This document shows, piece after piece, positions 19,887-27,794 of a stretch of 64,000 bases of DNA (positions are counted from its first letter, which is position 1; the number at the start of each line of letters is the position of its first letter). A program made the position numbers and the translations under genes. This DNA comes from Desulfomonile sp963700305. Lineage in GTDB: Bacteria > Desulfobacterota > Desulfomonilia > Desulfomonilales > Desulfomonilaceae. Where the stretch lies: NCBI GenBank assembly GCA_963700305.1, contig CAVOXB010000014.1, positions 1 to 64,000 of the forward strand, read 5' to 3'. Under the pieces are notes generated by a model. The model was not told the DNA's origin. It searched no databases and was given only the letters and a program-made list of their open reading frames with translations.

Positions 19887-20377
19887 ATGGCTAATGAAAA
19901 GCAAATAATATACCTCGACAAAATGGGCGACAAATACCAGATGGGCCCGGCCGAGGTTGAGGATAGAGCGTCGCTCATTGAGATGTACGCATAGCTTCAG
20001 CCCCAAAGCTGTGACTCAGGGACTTCCCCCCGCCGATTCAAAGGCTCGCCTGATTTGGGTGCAAGGCCTCCTTAACGAAGGCGAAAATTTTATCGCAAAG
20101 CAAGAAGGCAAAGTTGTCGGCCATTGTTCCCTTATTCTGGGAGATTCCCGCAGTGACGGTGAATACCTTATCTTCGTAAGCAATCCTTTCAGAAAATCGC
20201 GGTCTTGGGACCGGGCTGACGAAAATGGCGGTCGCTAAAGGACTTGAGATGGGCCTCGGATGCATATGGCTTACAGTAGAAGCCCTTAATTTCAGAGCCA
20301 TAAAACTGTACAAAAAAATCGGATTCGTCTTCTGCGACGCTGGCGAAAGAGAACGAACCATGATCTTGCGACTGTGA
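19887..20377 (+). pseudogene. GNAT-family N-acetyltransferase, two frameshifts
   Basis: The ATG at 19887 begins MANEKQIIYLDKMGDKYQMG. The frame shifts near 19990 into SPKAVTQGLPPADSKARLIW, and again near 20200 into RGLGTGLTKMAVAKGLEMGL, ending ERERTMILRL at TGA 20375. The RGLGTG segment is the acetyl-CoA pyrophosphate-binding motif (R-x-x-G-x-G) of GNAT enzymes, and EALNFRAIKLYKKIGF is the typical C-terminal signature. Corrected length would be about 163 residues. Its place between acs and a deacetylase gene suggests a protein acetyltransferase comparable to Bacillus AcuA acting on acetyl-CoA synthetase. That role is inferred from context only. Confidence 0.75.
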
Positions 20378-20386
20378 GCAAGAATA

Positions 20387-21427
20387 ATGACTCTGAAAGT
20401 TGCCGTCGTTCGCGATGAAAGATACTTGCTGCACCAAACGGGGTTGGTCCATCCAGAGCGCCCGGGTCGTCTCAGGGGCATCTATCGGATGCTTGATAAA
20501 GAGTTTTCTGACGGGCTCATCCAAATAAAACCGGAACCCGCTACACTCGAGCATCTGGAGTTCGTGCACACTCCCGGTTACATTAGAAAAATTCTAAAGA
20601 CATCGGAACGAGAGTTCACCAATCTCGCGCCTGATACCCCGGCTGGCTCCCAATCTTACTTGGCGGCCTGGCTGGCCGTTGGGGGATGCATCAAGGGGCT
20701 GCAGGCATTGCTTGCAAGACGGTGTGACGTCTGCTTCTGCCTTGTGAGGCCACCGGGTCATCACGCTCAACCGGACAGGGCAGGCGGCTTTTGCATATTC
20801 AACAATTTGGCGGTAGCAGCAAAATACGCTATTGAGCGACACGGATTCAGACGGATACTGATCGTGGATTGGGATATTCATCACGGGAACGGCATCCAGG
20901 ACATATTTTTTGAAGACGACTCAGTGCTATATTTTTCCACACACTACATGGGTTGGTATCCGCATACCGGGGATTGGGAGGAATCGGGGTCTGGACCAGG
21001 TCTTGGATATACGATCAACGTGCCTGTGCCCAAGGATATAACAGATCAGGATTTTATTTTCTTGTATTACAAGATTCTAGGGCCGATCATGAAGAGCTAC
21101 AAACCCCAGCTTATCCTGGTAAGTGCAGGTTTTGACGGCCATCAAAGAGATCCCATCGGACGCACGAAGCTAACGGAACAGGCTTTCAGATGGATTACCG
21201 AGTTGATCCTTGAATTCCGGGATGCTGTCAAGAGTCCTCCTTTGCTTTTTTCATTGGAGGGTGGATATGACGTGGGTGCTCTTTCAAGCTGCATAAGAGA
21301 AGTCCTCAGCGTTCTGACTTGGAAAGGACGTAGGCCTCGAGTGCCCCTATTATTGTCACCGAGAGGCAACGATCTTGTGGAGAAAGCTCAGGCTGCGCAT
21401 CGTAGACACGGTGTATGGGTCGAATGA
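20387..21427 (+). CDS. histone deacetylase family protein (AcuC-like)
   Basis: 346 residues covering the whole arginase/deacetylase fold. The zinc and catalytic residues are present: RPPGHHAQPDRAGGFC (tandem histidines), VDWDIHHGNG (D and H zinc ligands), SAGFDGHQRDP (D ligand) and LEGGYDVGAL (transition-state tyrosine). It should hydrolyse acetyl-lysine or an acetylated small molecule. The start ATG 20387 lies nine bases after the acetyltransferase stop, so the two are probably co-translated. An AcsA-like synthetase follows. In Bacillus, AcuC removes the acetyl group that AcuA adds to AcsA, and this gene order suggests the same job. Confidence 0.88.
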   Translation: MTLKVAVVRDERYLLHQTGLVHPERPGRLRGIYRMLDKEFSDGLIQIKPEPATLEHLEFVHTPGYIRKILKTSEREFTNLAPDTPAGSQSYLAAWLAVGGCIKGLQALLARRCDVCFCLVRPPGHHAQPDRAGGFCIFNNLAVAAKYAIERHGFRRILIVDWDIHHGNGIQDIFFEDDSVLYFSTHYMGWYPHTGDWEESGSGPGLGYTINVPVPKDITDQDFIFLYYKILGPIMKSYKPQLILVSAGFDGHQRDPIGRTKLTEQAFRWITELILEFRDAVKSPPLLFSLEGGYDVGALSSCIREVLSVLTWKGRRPRVPLLLSPRGNDLVEKAQAAHRRHGVWVE

Positions 21428-21575
21428 TGTTGCCATCTCTGCGACCATACAGCCCTATTTCGACTAGTCCTGGGATTATTTGCGCAATGGGAGCGACGCG
21501 GATAGTTGATGCCGTAGATACGCACAAGAAAGCCAGTAAACCAGTATTGTTGATGTTGAACGATAGGAAGAGCTG

Positions 21576-23296
21576 ATGATAAAGGCTAGGATACCCCCGG
21601 AAAATCCCGATGCAAACCTAAAGTCCTATTCTCAGGCGTATCAAAATTTCTCCTGGAGAGATATTGAGAATGAATTCACCTGGCATTCAACGGGTGAGAT
21701 AAATATCGTTCAGGAAGCCATAGATAGGTGGGCCAAAGACAGCGATAAGCGTGATCGCATAGCTCTCATTTTTGAGAAAGCTGCAAATATAAAGGCATTC
21801 ACTTATCTTGAATTGAGGGAGATCTCTTCGCAATGGGCCAATTTGTTGATAGAGCACGGCTTTTCAGTTGGAGATCGGCTTTTCATATTATTGCCATCCT
21901 GTCCGGAGATTTATTTTGCGATGCTGGCGTGCGCTCGTCTGGGGGTTATTTTCTCGCCGTTGTACCCCACTCTGGGCTTCGATGAGCTTGAGATTCGGCT
22001 CCTGAATGCCAAACCGCGTGGAATCATTACTCACCCCGATTTGTTGGAGCGTCTTCCGGAACACACGATGGGTAGTGTAGAACACTTGTTCTTAACAGAA
22101 GGCCCCAAGGTGGGTTTGTTTCCAACGGAGATCGTGGCTCAAGGATTGGTGGAAACACTTCCCAAGAAGAGTAATATCCGCTGGGTGCGGGGAACCACGC
22201 CGCTATACTTGATATATACTTCGGGTTCTACAGGCCCACCCAAAGGGGTCGTTCACGCACACATGGATATGCTGGGCCAGTTCATCACGGGTAGGTATGT
22301 GCTGAATCTTGCGGAAGGAACGGTTCTCTGGACCGACGGAGATCCGAGTTGGGTTACAGGCACGGTTTACGGTACGTTTGCTCCGTGGCTTTGTGGAGCC
22401 ACTTCGGTTATTCAGGGGGATCAATTCTCCGCATCCACATGGTATAGGACTCTTGAGAGCCACAAGGTAGCAGTCTGGTATACGACCCCGCGAACCATGA
22501 CACGTCTTGCAGAGGCCGGAGACGATCTTCCGGGGCGGTATGATTTCTCGCATCTGAAGCACATTGCCACAGTTGGAGAGACTTTGAGTCCCGAGCAATT
22601 CTACTGGGCGAAGCAAACCCTGAAACGTGCACCGCACGACACCTGGTGGATGACGGAGACCGGTATGATATGTCTGGCTAATTTTCAGTCGGAGAGCATA
22701 AAACCGGGCAGTATGGGCAAACCCGTTCCGGGGCTTGAAGCCGATGTATTGGACGAAAACGGTGAGCCCGCTCCAGTGCTCACAATGGGAGAACTAGCTC
22801 TGAGGCTCGGCTGGCCATCCATGATGACGGGAATCTGGCAGGATGCGCCACGATACCAGGCATATTTCCGCTTCAAAACTGGTTTCTCACCGGTGACATG
22901 GTAACAAAGGATGAGGACGGCTATTACTACCATCTGGGTAGAAACGACGATTTGATAAAACTAGGCGAGAAATTTATCGGACCTTATGAAATCGAGCACA
23001 TCTTGTCTTTGCATCCAGCGATTGCCGAGGCGGTGGTTATCTCTTTAGGGTCTGTAAGCGGAAAGACGTCCGTCAAAGCCTTTCTGACCATAAATAAGGG
23101 ATACATGGCTTCAGCGAGACTGAATCACGAGATCAAGACTTTTGTAAAAGCGAATTTCTATCCCGAATTGCCGCTATCGGAAATTGTATTCATGGAGGAA
23201 TTACCAAAAACGAGATCCGGAAAGATACTCCGGAGGGTGCTGAGAGCAAGGGAAAAAGGGCTGCCCAGCGGTGATACCACCAAACTCAAAGAATGA
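21576..23296 (+). CDS. acyl-CoA synthetase (AMP-forming, AcsA-like), one frameshift
   Basis: About 572 residues when the two frames are joined. The first runs from ATG 21576 (GGAAGAG upstream) to 22904, the second from about 22890 to 23296. The break lies where KTGWFLTGD is expected; the sequence lacks one or four bases there, giving KTG then FLTGDMVTKDEDGYY in the other frame. Motifs: YTSGSTGPPKGVVHAH (P-loop), DPSWVTGTVYG, TWWMTETGM (adenine), GRNDDLIKLGEKFIGPYEIE and PKTRSGKILRR (catalytic lysine). It is shorter than Acs and resembles Bacillus AcsA. The substrate is probably acetate or another short acid. Confidence 0.83.
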
Positions 23297-23314
23297 ATTC
23301 AGTCCGCCTGATCT

Positions 23315-24091
23315 CTAATCCGTATCAGTGCTGGTCATCAATGTGATCGACTCAAGTGCGTTTTTCAATTCGGGTCGCAAGGCGTTGGCGAGGACAATTT
23401 TCAGACCCGCACCAGCTAACAGCGTCAGGCATGTTTCCTCGATCCTTATGGGATAGCGTTCAGCCTGGCCGCTCCGAAGATTTGAAAGCCCGACCATCGT
23501 GTGCACAGGATCTTGAAAAATAGCTCCAGTGGCCAACAAACGCACGGTCTTTATGCCTTCGGAAATTCGGAAATACGCGTCATCCCAGCTTAGATTTGGC
23601 AAGACGGGATCGAATATCAAGTTTTCGCTGTTTACTCCCGCTGCGAGGCAACGATCCCGAAGCTCTGCTGCTATGGCTATCTTTTCCTCTGTGGATGGGG
23701 GAGTGAATGACCGCTCATCCATGAGCAACAGAACCAATCCTGTCCGATGTTTTGTTGCCATGGGGAGGATCTCTTCAAGCTTTCGTGGCTCCAGCGATAA
23801 GGCATTCAGTATAGGGGGTTCCTCGCAGACGGCGAGACCGCGTGCCAGGACACGAGGATTCGGGCTGTCCAGTATAAGCCTGGATGATGTCACTTCCTGC
23901 ACAGTCTCCACCAGGAAGACCATGCGATCCTCATTCCGCCTGGACAGGTAGCCTGGATTCAGGTCAATAAGCCGAGCCCCGCTGCTCTCGCATTTGCGGG
24001 CAATTTCCCGTATGGGCTGAGCGTCAAGTTCCCGCAGTGCGTCTGAAACCGCTTGGTTCATTGCATGTATGTTATCCGCAGCCAGCAGCAT
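23315..24091 (-). CDS. methyltetrahydrofolate:corrinoid protein methyltransferase-like (pterin-binding) protein
   Basis: 258 residues forming a TIM barrel of the pterin-binding family. Conserved segments match AcsE: GARLIDLNPGYLSRR (the usual DLN motif), RLILDSPNPRVLARGL (D and N that hold the pterin), ILNALSLEP and MVGLSNLRSG. AcsE moves the methyl group of methyl-tetrahydrofolate to the corrinoid iron-sulfur protein in the Wood-Ljungdahl pathway, consistent with acetyl-CoA metabolism nearby. The expected AcsE length is about 262. No corrinoid protein or CO dehydrogenase genes lie in the window. The start ATG 24091 directly follows a TAA at 24092-24094, hinting at translational coupling to an upstream frame. 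Confidence 0.75.
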   Translation of the reverse strand: MLLAADNIHAMNQAVSDALRELDAQPIREIARKCESSGARLIDLNPGYLSRRNEDRMVFLVETVQEVTSSRLILDSPNPRVLARGLAVCEEPPILNALSLEPRKLEEILPMATKHRTGLVLLLMDERSFTPPSTEEKIAIAAELRDRCLAAGVNSENLIFDPVLPNLSWDDAYFRISEGIKTVRLLATGAIFQDPVHTMVGLSNLRSGQAERYPIRIEETCLTLLAGAGLKIVLANALRPELKNALESITLMTSTDTD

Positions 24092-24303
24092 TTATTTTCC
24101 CAAAGACCGTGAATTAGAAAGATTAGCGGAGTCTAGAAACGGGCGTTCCGCTTCATCTAGAGTCGCTGTAACACGAATTAGAGTTTCAAATGCGTAAGAC
24201 TGGGAACCTTCTTTTGTAAAGAAGATTCCGCCCAAGCCCAGTATGCGCAAACCTAAGCCGATGTTTGTGTGTTTTCTCGGCTAAAGGTAATGCCTCTGGC
24301 CAT
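24092..24303 (-). CDS. possible small or decayed coding region upstream of the methyltransferase
   Basis: A frame ending at TAA 24092, immediately before the methyltransferase ATG, reads LGLRILGLGGIFFTKEGSQS and on to SNSRSLGK. A second frame starting at ATG 24303 reads MARGITFSRENTQTSA and would join it after one frameshift. The composition is protein-like and the stop/start contact suggests coupling. I do not recognise the family and there is no good ribosome site, so this could also be the 3' end of a truncated gene. Confidence 0.3.
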
Positions 24304-24322
24304 CGGGCAACGCTGCGACTGA

Positions 24323-24410
24323 TACCCCCCTTTCTAAAGGGGGGTAGTGGGGATTTTGGTCTAACACATTGAAAATCCCTTAAAGTCCCCCTTTAGAAAA
24401 GGGGGACTTT
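24323..24410. repeat. composite inverted-repeat element
   Basis: Two hairpins lie side by side: TACCCCCCTTTCTAAAGGGGGGTA-like (24323-24346) and AAAGTCCCCCTTT-AGA-AAAGGGGGACTTT-like (24382-24410). Between them GGGGATTTT and AAAATCCC also pair. This design is typical of short dispersed intergenic repeats in deltaproteobacteria. No second copy is in the window. Confidence 0.7.
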
Positions 24411-24592
24411 GACTGCAACCTGGGATGCCTAAGTACTCACACACGATGGACTTGATATTGAGTTAACGCGTCTATACACTCAAGCCCTCTCCAAGAAAGT
24501 TTCGAGGGCCTGTACAAGACTCTCGTCCCACTTCTGATCATTGATATCGGACTCCCAGCCGGCTGTCCAGGACTTCCGCAAGAAAGGAGCTA

Positions 24593-25027
24593 TCATGCAG
24601 ATGGCGGTGTGGTCAAATCTCTTAGCTCAGACCAAGGATCGAAGGCTTCATGGTCCACACCAATCACCTGGCCGCCACGAGACTTGAAGAAAACGTTGGT
24701 GATTTGCGCTTCCACAGCAGCATCTGACGCTGCCGTGGAGGCCGTTTGGTCAAAGGTGATGCTATGGTCGCCGGCGCGGCTCAACCGTGTTTTAATCTGC
24801 AGAATGTCCCCAAGGCGCACTGGATGCTTGTATTGTGCCACCAAGGAGACAACCGAGTGAGCTATGCCAGCTGAATGCAAGCTGTCCCGTAGAGCGGGAC
24901 GTTCATCCATATAGGCCCATCGGGCATCTTCAAAAAAATGTATATACCACGCGTGATTGACAACCCCGAATACATCAACGTGAAACCCACGCACCTTAAT
25001 CTCAGTCATCGAGGGAGCAAATGACAT
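24593..25027 (-). CDS. acyl-CoA thioesterase (hotdog fold, 4-hydroxybenzoyl-CoA thioesterase type)
   Basis: 144 residues from ATG 25027, which has GGAGG eight bases upstream; the longer frame to 25117 lacks a site. The motif VRGFHVDVFGVVNHAWYIHF contains the aspartate of 4HBT-type thioesterases (usually YxDxDxxGHVNNxxY), here altered to VFGVVNH. EDARWAYMDE forms the following helix and YKHPVRLGDILQIKTRL the next strands. It would hydrolyse an acyl-CoA to free acid and CoA. It is downstream of the MarR/alkylmercury-lyase-like genes on the same strand but separated by 211 bp and a hairpin, so it is probably a separate unit. Confidence 0.8.
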   Translation of the reverse strand: MSFAPSMTEIKVRGFHVDVFGVVNHAWYIHFFEDARWAYMDERPALRDSLHSAGIAHSVVSLVAQYKHPVRLGDILQIKTRLSRAGDHSITFDQTASTAASDAAVEAQITNVFFKSRGGQVIGVDHEAFDPWSELRDLTTPPSA

Positions 25028-25203
25028 TCCACCGACCTCCGATATGATTGTTGGGTTCGATTCAAGCCTGTTCCTTTCACCTCTGCAGGTCTGATAGTCA
25101 CCATCCAAACAATGCACTTTGAATACGCTTGTTCAAATAGGCTATTTGCAGGGCGGTAAAATAGGAGCCTCGAACCCTGTGTATCTTTCTGCGGTATTCT
25201 CTG

Positions 25204-25231
25204 GCGTGTTCTTCTGACCAGAAGAAGACGC
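25204..25231 (-). terminator. hairpin downstream of the alkylmercury-lyase-like gene
   Basis: GCGTGTTCTTCT and AGAAGAAGACGC form a 12-bp stem with one mismatch and a four-base loop, 8 bp beyond the stop at 25239. There is no T-run on the minus strand, so termination is only probable. Confidence 0.4.
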
Positions 25232-25238
25232 TCTCCTT

Positions 25239-25841
25239 TCAAAACGCATCGATTATGTTGGGATCTCTCAGACTTCTGAAATCCACATCAGGAACGAAGA
25301 TTACGGGACTGCAACTCGGATCCACACAAGTGCAATTCATATCACTGTCAATGTCCATATACATAGGGCGCTTGGAGTGCGCGGATTCCGAGACCACTTT
25401 GATCGACACTTCTTCATCCCTGAGTCGCCCTTGCACGAAGGGCGTCGCGAATGTGTCTACCGCTCAGGCAGCGTATAACCGCTCCCCAGAATTAAAGTTT
25501 ATTGAATGGGGCGTTTTCTCGACTGTTACCGGATAGGCCCAGGTCACCTCCCCATTGCTGTTGGTGTACAAGAAGGTCAAGCGACTTTCCAAGTCCCGCA
25601 CGATTTCCGACACACGTTCCGAGTCCAGAGCCAATTCCTGGGCCACCAGTTCCTGTGGAACGGGCCTGCCGAGACGAGGCATCTCCCTGACCACAAAGTG
25701 GTGTACCAACCTGTGCTCTGGAGTCATAAATCTAGTGGAACGCTTCACTTTGCGCTCGGCCTTCTCAATCTGTTTTTCCCACAGGAATGGCGGGACTCCA
25801 AGAATGTACCGCCAAACTCCGGTCATCAGTTTTTTCTGCAT
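25239..25841 (-). CDS. alkylmercury lyase-like protein, candidate selenoprotein (in-frame TGA)
   Basis: The frame starts at ATG 25841 (AAGGAGTGGAATC upstream) and continues to TAA 25239 for 200 residues if the TGA at 25464-25466 is read through. The N-terminal half is a winged-helix domain (RPVPQELVAQELALDSERV). After it comes INFNSGERLYAA-TGA-AVDTFATPF. In the organomercurial lyase MerB the matching motif is C-A-L-D, with catalytic Cys96 and Asp99; here the TGA (codon 126) takes the cysteine position and D129 the aspartate. A 7-bp hairpin follows at the distance expected for a bacterial SECIS. The C-terminus has NCTCVDPSCSPVIF instead of the second MerB cysteine region. If TGA is a true stop, this is a pseudogene. 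Confidence 0.7.
25426..25444 (-). promoter_or_regulatory. SECIS-like hairpin after the in-frame TGA
   Basis: On the coding strand CGCCCTT-CGTGC-AAGGGCG forms a perfect 7-bp stem with a five-base loop that has G in its second position. The loop begins 26 bases after the TGA. Bacterial SECIS elements are described as a stem-loop just downstream of UGA, with a G in the first two loop positions and about 16-37 bases from UGA to the loop, so this one fits. Confidence 0.6.
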
Positions 25842-25894
25842 GATTCCACTCCTTTGTAATTGGTTAACTTCTGGTGAGAGACCATTGTCTCCCT

Positions 25895-25913
25895 GGTTTT
25901 AGGTGCTATAAAC
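25895..25913. promoter_or_regulatory. MarR-type operator upstream of the alkylmercury-lyase-like gene
   Basis: GGTTTTAG-GTG-CTATAAAC has the same 8-3-8 layout as the perfect palindrome in front of the marR gene (GTTTTTAG-TAT-CTAAAAAC), with one difference in each arm. It lies 54 bp upstream of the lyase-like start, so the MarR protein probably controls this gene too. Confidence 0.6.
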
Positions 25914-25932
25914 ATAACCCAAAAAAAGAGAA

Positions 25933-26382
25933 CTAATCTAACCCTTTCAAAAACTCCTCCACGTGTGAAAGGAAGCTCCCGATCACTTCCCTTTCTAGTT
26001 CGGTGAGTCCGGCCAGATAGTTGGAGAAGGACTCCGCAGATGAGGCCTGCTGCTCCTCAAAGCGCTCGATTGCTCTTCTGCCAGACACAGTAAAAGTCGC
26101 TATCACCCTGTTCTTGAGGGAGGGGTCCTTAGCCTTTTTGATGACTCCTTTCCTTTCAAGCCGAGCCAGGGTCTGGGAAACGGCGCCGTTGCTAACTCCA
26201 AGCCTCTTAGCCATTTCACCAGCGTTCAGGTCCGGCTGTGCGGCTATGACTTGCATCAAATGGATTTCCGACGGATGTAGCCGCAGGTCCTCGTCGCGAA
26301 AAACAGCTCGTTTTTCCAAGAAGATCAGACGGTTGACAACGCGGCGAATTCGCCCCGCCAGTTTTCGGGGTTCGGGATGCAT
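25933..26382 (-). CDS. MarR family transcriptional regulator
   Basis: 149 residues, the normal MarR size. The winged helix-turn-helix is at about 50-115: NAGEMAKRLGVSNGAVSQTL (recognition helix) followed by ARLERKGVIKKAKDPSLKNR (wing with the DP..KNR motif). Flanking helices form the dimer interface. The start ATG 26382 lies 5 bp from a perfect 19-bp palindrome, so it likely represses itself. A second copy of that site precedes the alkylmercury-lyase-like gene 91 bp downstream, making that gene the probable target. The ligand is unknown; a metal or electrophile would fit the lyase-like partner. Confidence 0.9.
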   Translation of the reverse strand: MHPEPRKLAGRIRRVVNRLIFLEKRAVFRDEDLRLHPSEIHLMQVIAAQPDLNAGEMAKRLGVSNGAVSQTLARLERKGVIKKAKDPSLKNRVIATFTVSGRRAIERFEEQQASSAESFSNYLAGLTELEREVIGSFLSHVEEFLKGLD

Positions 26383-26387
26383 ACCCT

Positions 26388-26406
26388 GTTTTTAGTATCT
26401 AAAAAC
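26388..26406. promoter_or_regulatory. perfect palindromic operator of the marR gene
   Basis: GTTTTTAG-TAT-CTAAAAAC, 19 bp with perfect 8-bp arms, ends five bases before the marR start codon. MarR proteins bind palindromes of this size over their own promoter. Confidence 0.7.
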
Positions 26407-26521
26407 AAATAGGTCAAGCCAAATACATGCCATGCAGACTTTTAATCGAGCTTCGAGTGGATCGTGTCAGGAACAAACATGGAGACAGATATTCGTTCAA
26501 ACGTTGACCAGCGAAATCCCT

Positions 26522-26675
26522 TTGAATTGTTCACTTGGCAAAAAAAGCCCCGGTCATTGCGAGGGCGTAAGCCCGTGGCAATCTCCCAACCGGTAGGAAT
26601 AGATTGCTTCGTCGTTTTACTCCTCGCAATGACACAGGTCTCACACCCCGATTCTTTGGTAACTGCACAATTCCG
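26522..26675. repeat. 154-bp MITE-like repeat, copy 1
   Basis: The element begins GAATTGTTCAC and ends GCACAATTCCG, which form short terminal inverted repeats. Inside it GTCATTGCGAG and CTCGCAATGAC are inverted. A copy of the same length and about 90 % identity lies at 52055-52208. It has no coding capacity, as expected for a non-autonomous element. Confidence 0.75.
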
Positions 26676-26907
26676 ATTCCGTTTTTATCTGAACTGGAAC
26701 TCTGGCGATGGGATTAGTCCCGGAAAGAGGATTGGCTGAAGGGGTCGACCCTAAAATCATGACACGAACTGCGTTCCACGCGATAAATCCAAAAATAAGG
26801 TCATCGAAAGTGCTTGTCATCGCCATTTTGTGTTTCCATTACGCTATCACAATTATTTTTACGGCGTAAGCTGATCGGGGGCAATTTCAAGCACTTGATC
26901 GCAACTG

Positions 26908-27263
26908 TCAGGATCTGGCGATCCCGCCTCTGTTAATCCTTATTGGAACGTACACGGGTTCGGTGTCGCAGCCGATGCAGTACTTGTTTACACGATCCGC
27001 CAAACCGTGGTCACGTTGGCCGAGCGGCAGGAGAGTGTAGCAGTAGTAAATTTCTTTACCTCCATTCGCAACCCAATAGTAGAAAGGCACCCACATAGTC
27101 AGACCGGACTTTTGATAATTCAGAAAGATCGTGTCCTTTAGACTCTCGATCTTCATGTGTATCTCTTCCAGGGAATTCACGTGACCGGCGCACGTCGCGG
27201 ACGCATCAACAACCGCAACTAGACTGATCAGAAACCATTGCGATCAGTACCAAGCCTCAACAT
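26908..27263 (-). CDS. hypothetical secreted protein, N-terminal region frameshifted
   Basis: The clear part, from about 27180 to 26908, reads VNSLEEIHMKIESLKDTIFL followed by a tail with KYCIGCDTEP. Upstream, a good ribosome site (AAGGAGATGAA) precedes ATG 27263. The three frames together spell a signal peptide (MLRL, VLIAMV, then LISLVAVVDASATCAG), so two small indels probably lie between 27210 and 27250. The mature protein would be about 95 residues with two paired cysteines. I do not recognise a family. Confidence 0.5.
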
Positions 27264-27794
27264 TTCATCTCCTTTTCTGGCAAAGCGCATCCCGTCAGGG
27301 TTTGAGCAAAGCTCATATCCTGACTGCCTCGGCAACGGTTTGAGTTCACAATATTTTTCATCAATTAGGCGGTCCCGTGATCTTCAGATCCCGCAGGCAG
27401 GCAAGTCGAAAAAAAAGATGGAATCTGTTGGGACTCAGGAATTATCAAACAGATTAAACGAAAGAGTCGAAAAAATAAAGGCCAAAATCTCTGTTCGGCA
27501 ATAACATAATTCTGACAAATACCAAAGAACGTTATTTTGTAAAATCAATCAGTTAATTGATAATAGGCGAAGCTTTGCCGGTTTGCCGGGTATCTCCCCC
27601 GAATTCTGGCCAAAAGCGGCGTGATCCGAACAACGCGCAAATCGAGTCAACTATTTATTCGTGCACGGACCCTCGGATTTCAATCCTACATGCGTGTCGC
27701 AAAATTTGCTCGGTCGCCTTTACCTGATTGGCCTTGTTTTGTATACTTCCGTTCCGTTCACCTCGAGAAAACGTACGAACCGAACGAGTGCAGG
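27264..27794. other. intergenic region
   Basis: 531 bp between a minus-strand hypothetical gene and a plus-strand membrane protein. A frame at 27238-27504 and the 5' extension of the membrane protein frame (from 27621) show no protein-like sequence or ribosome sites. No repeat or hairpin stands out. Confidence 0.45.

Noticed and set aside
27238..27504. 88-codon plus-strand frame
   Set aside because: No ribosome site or recognisable motif; it lies opposite the signal-peptide region of the hypothetical gene.
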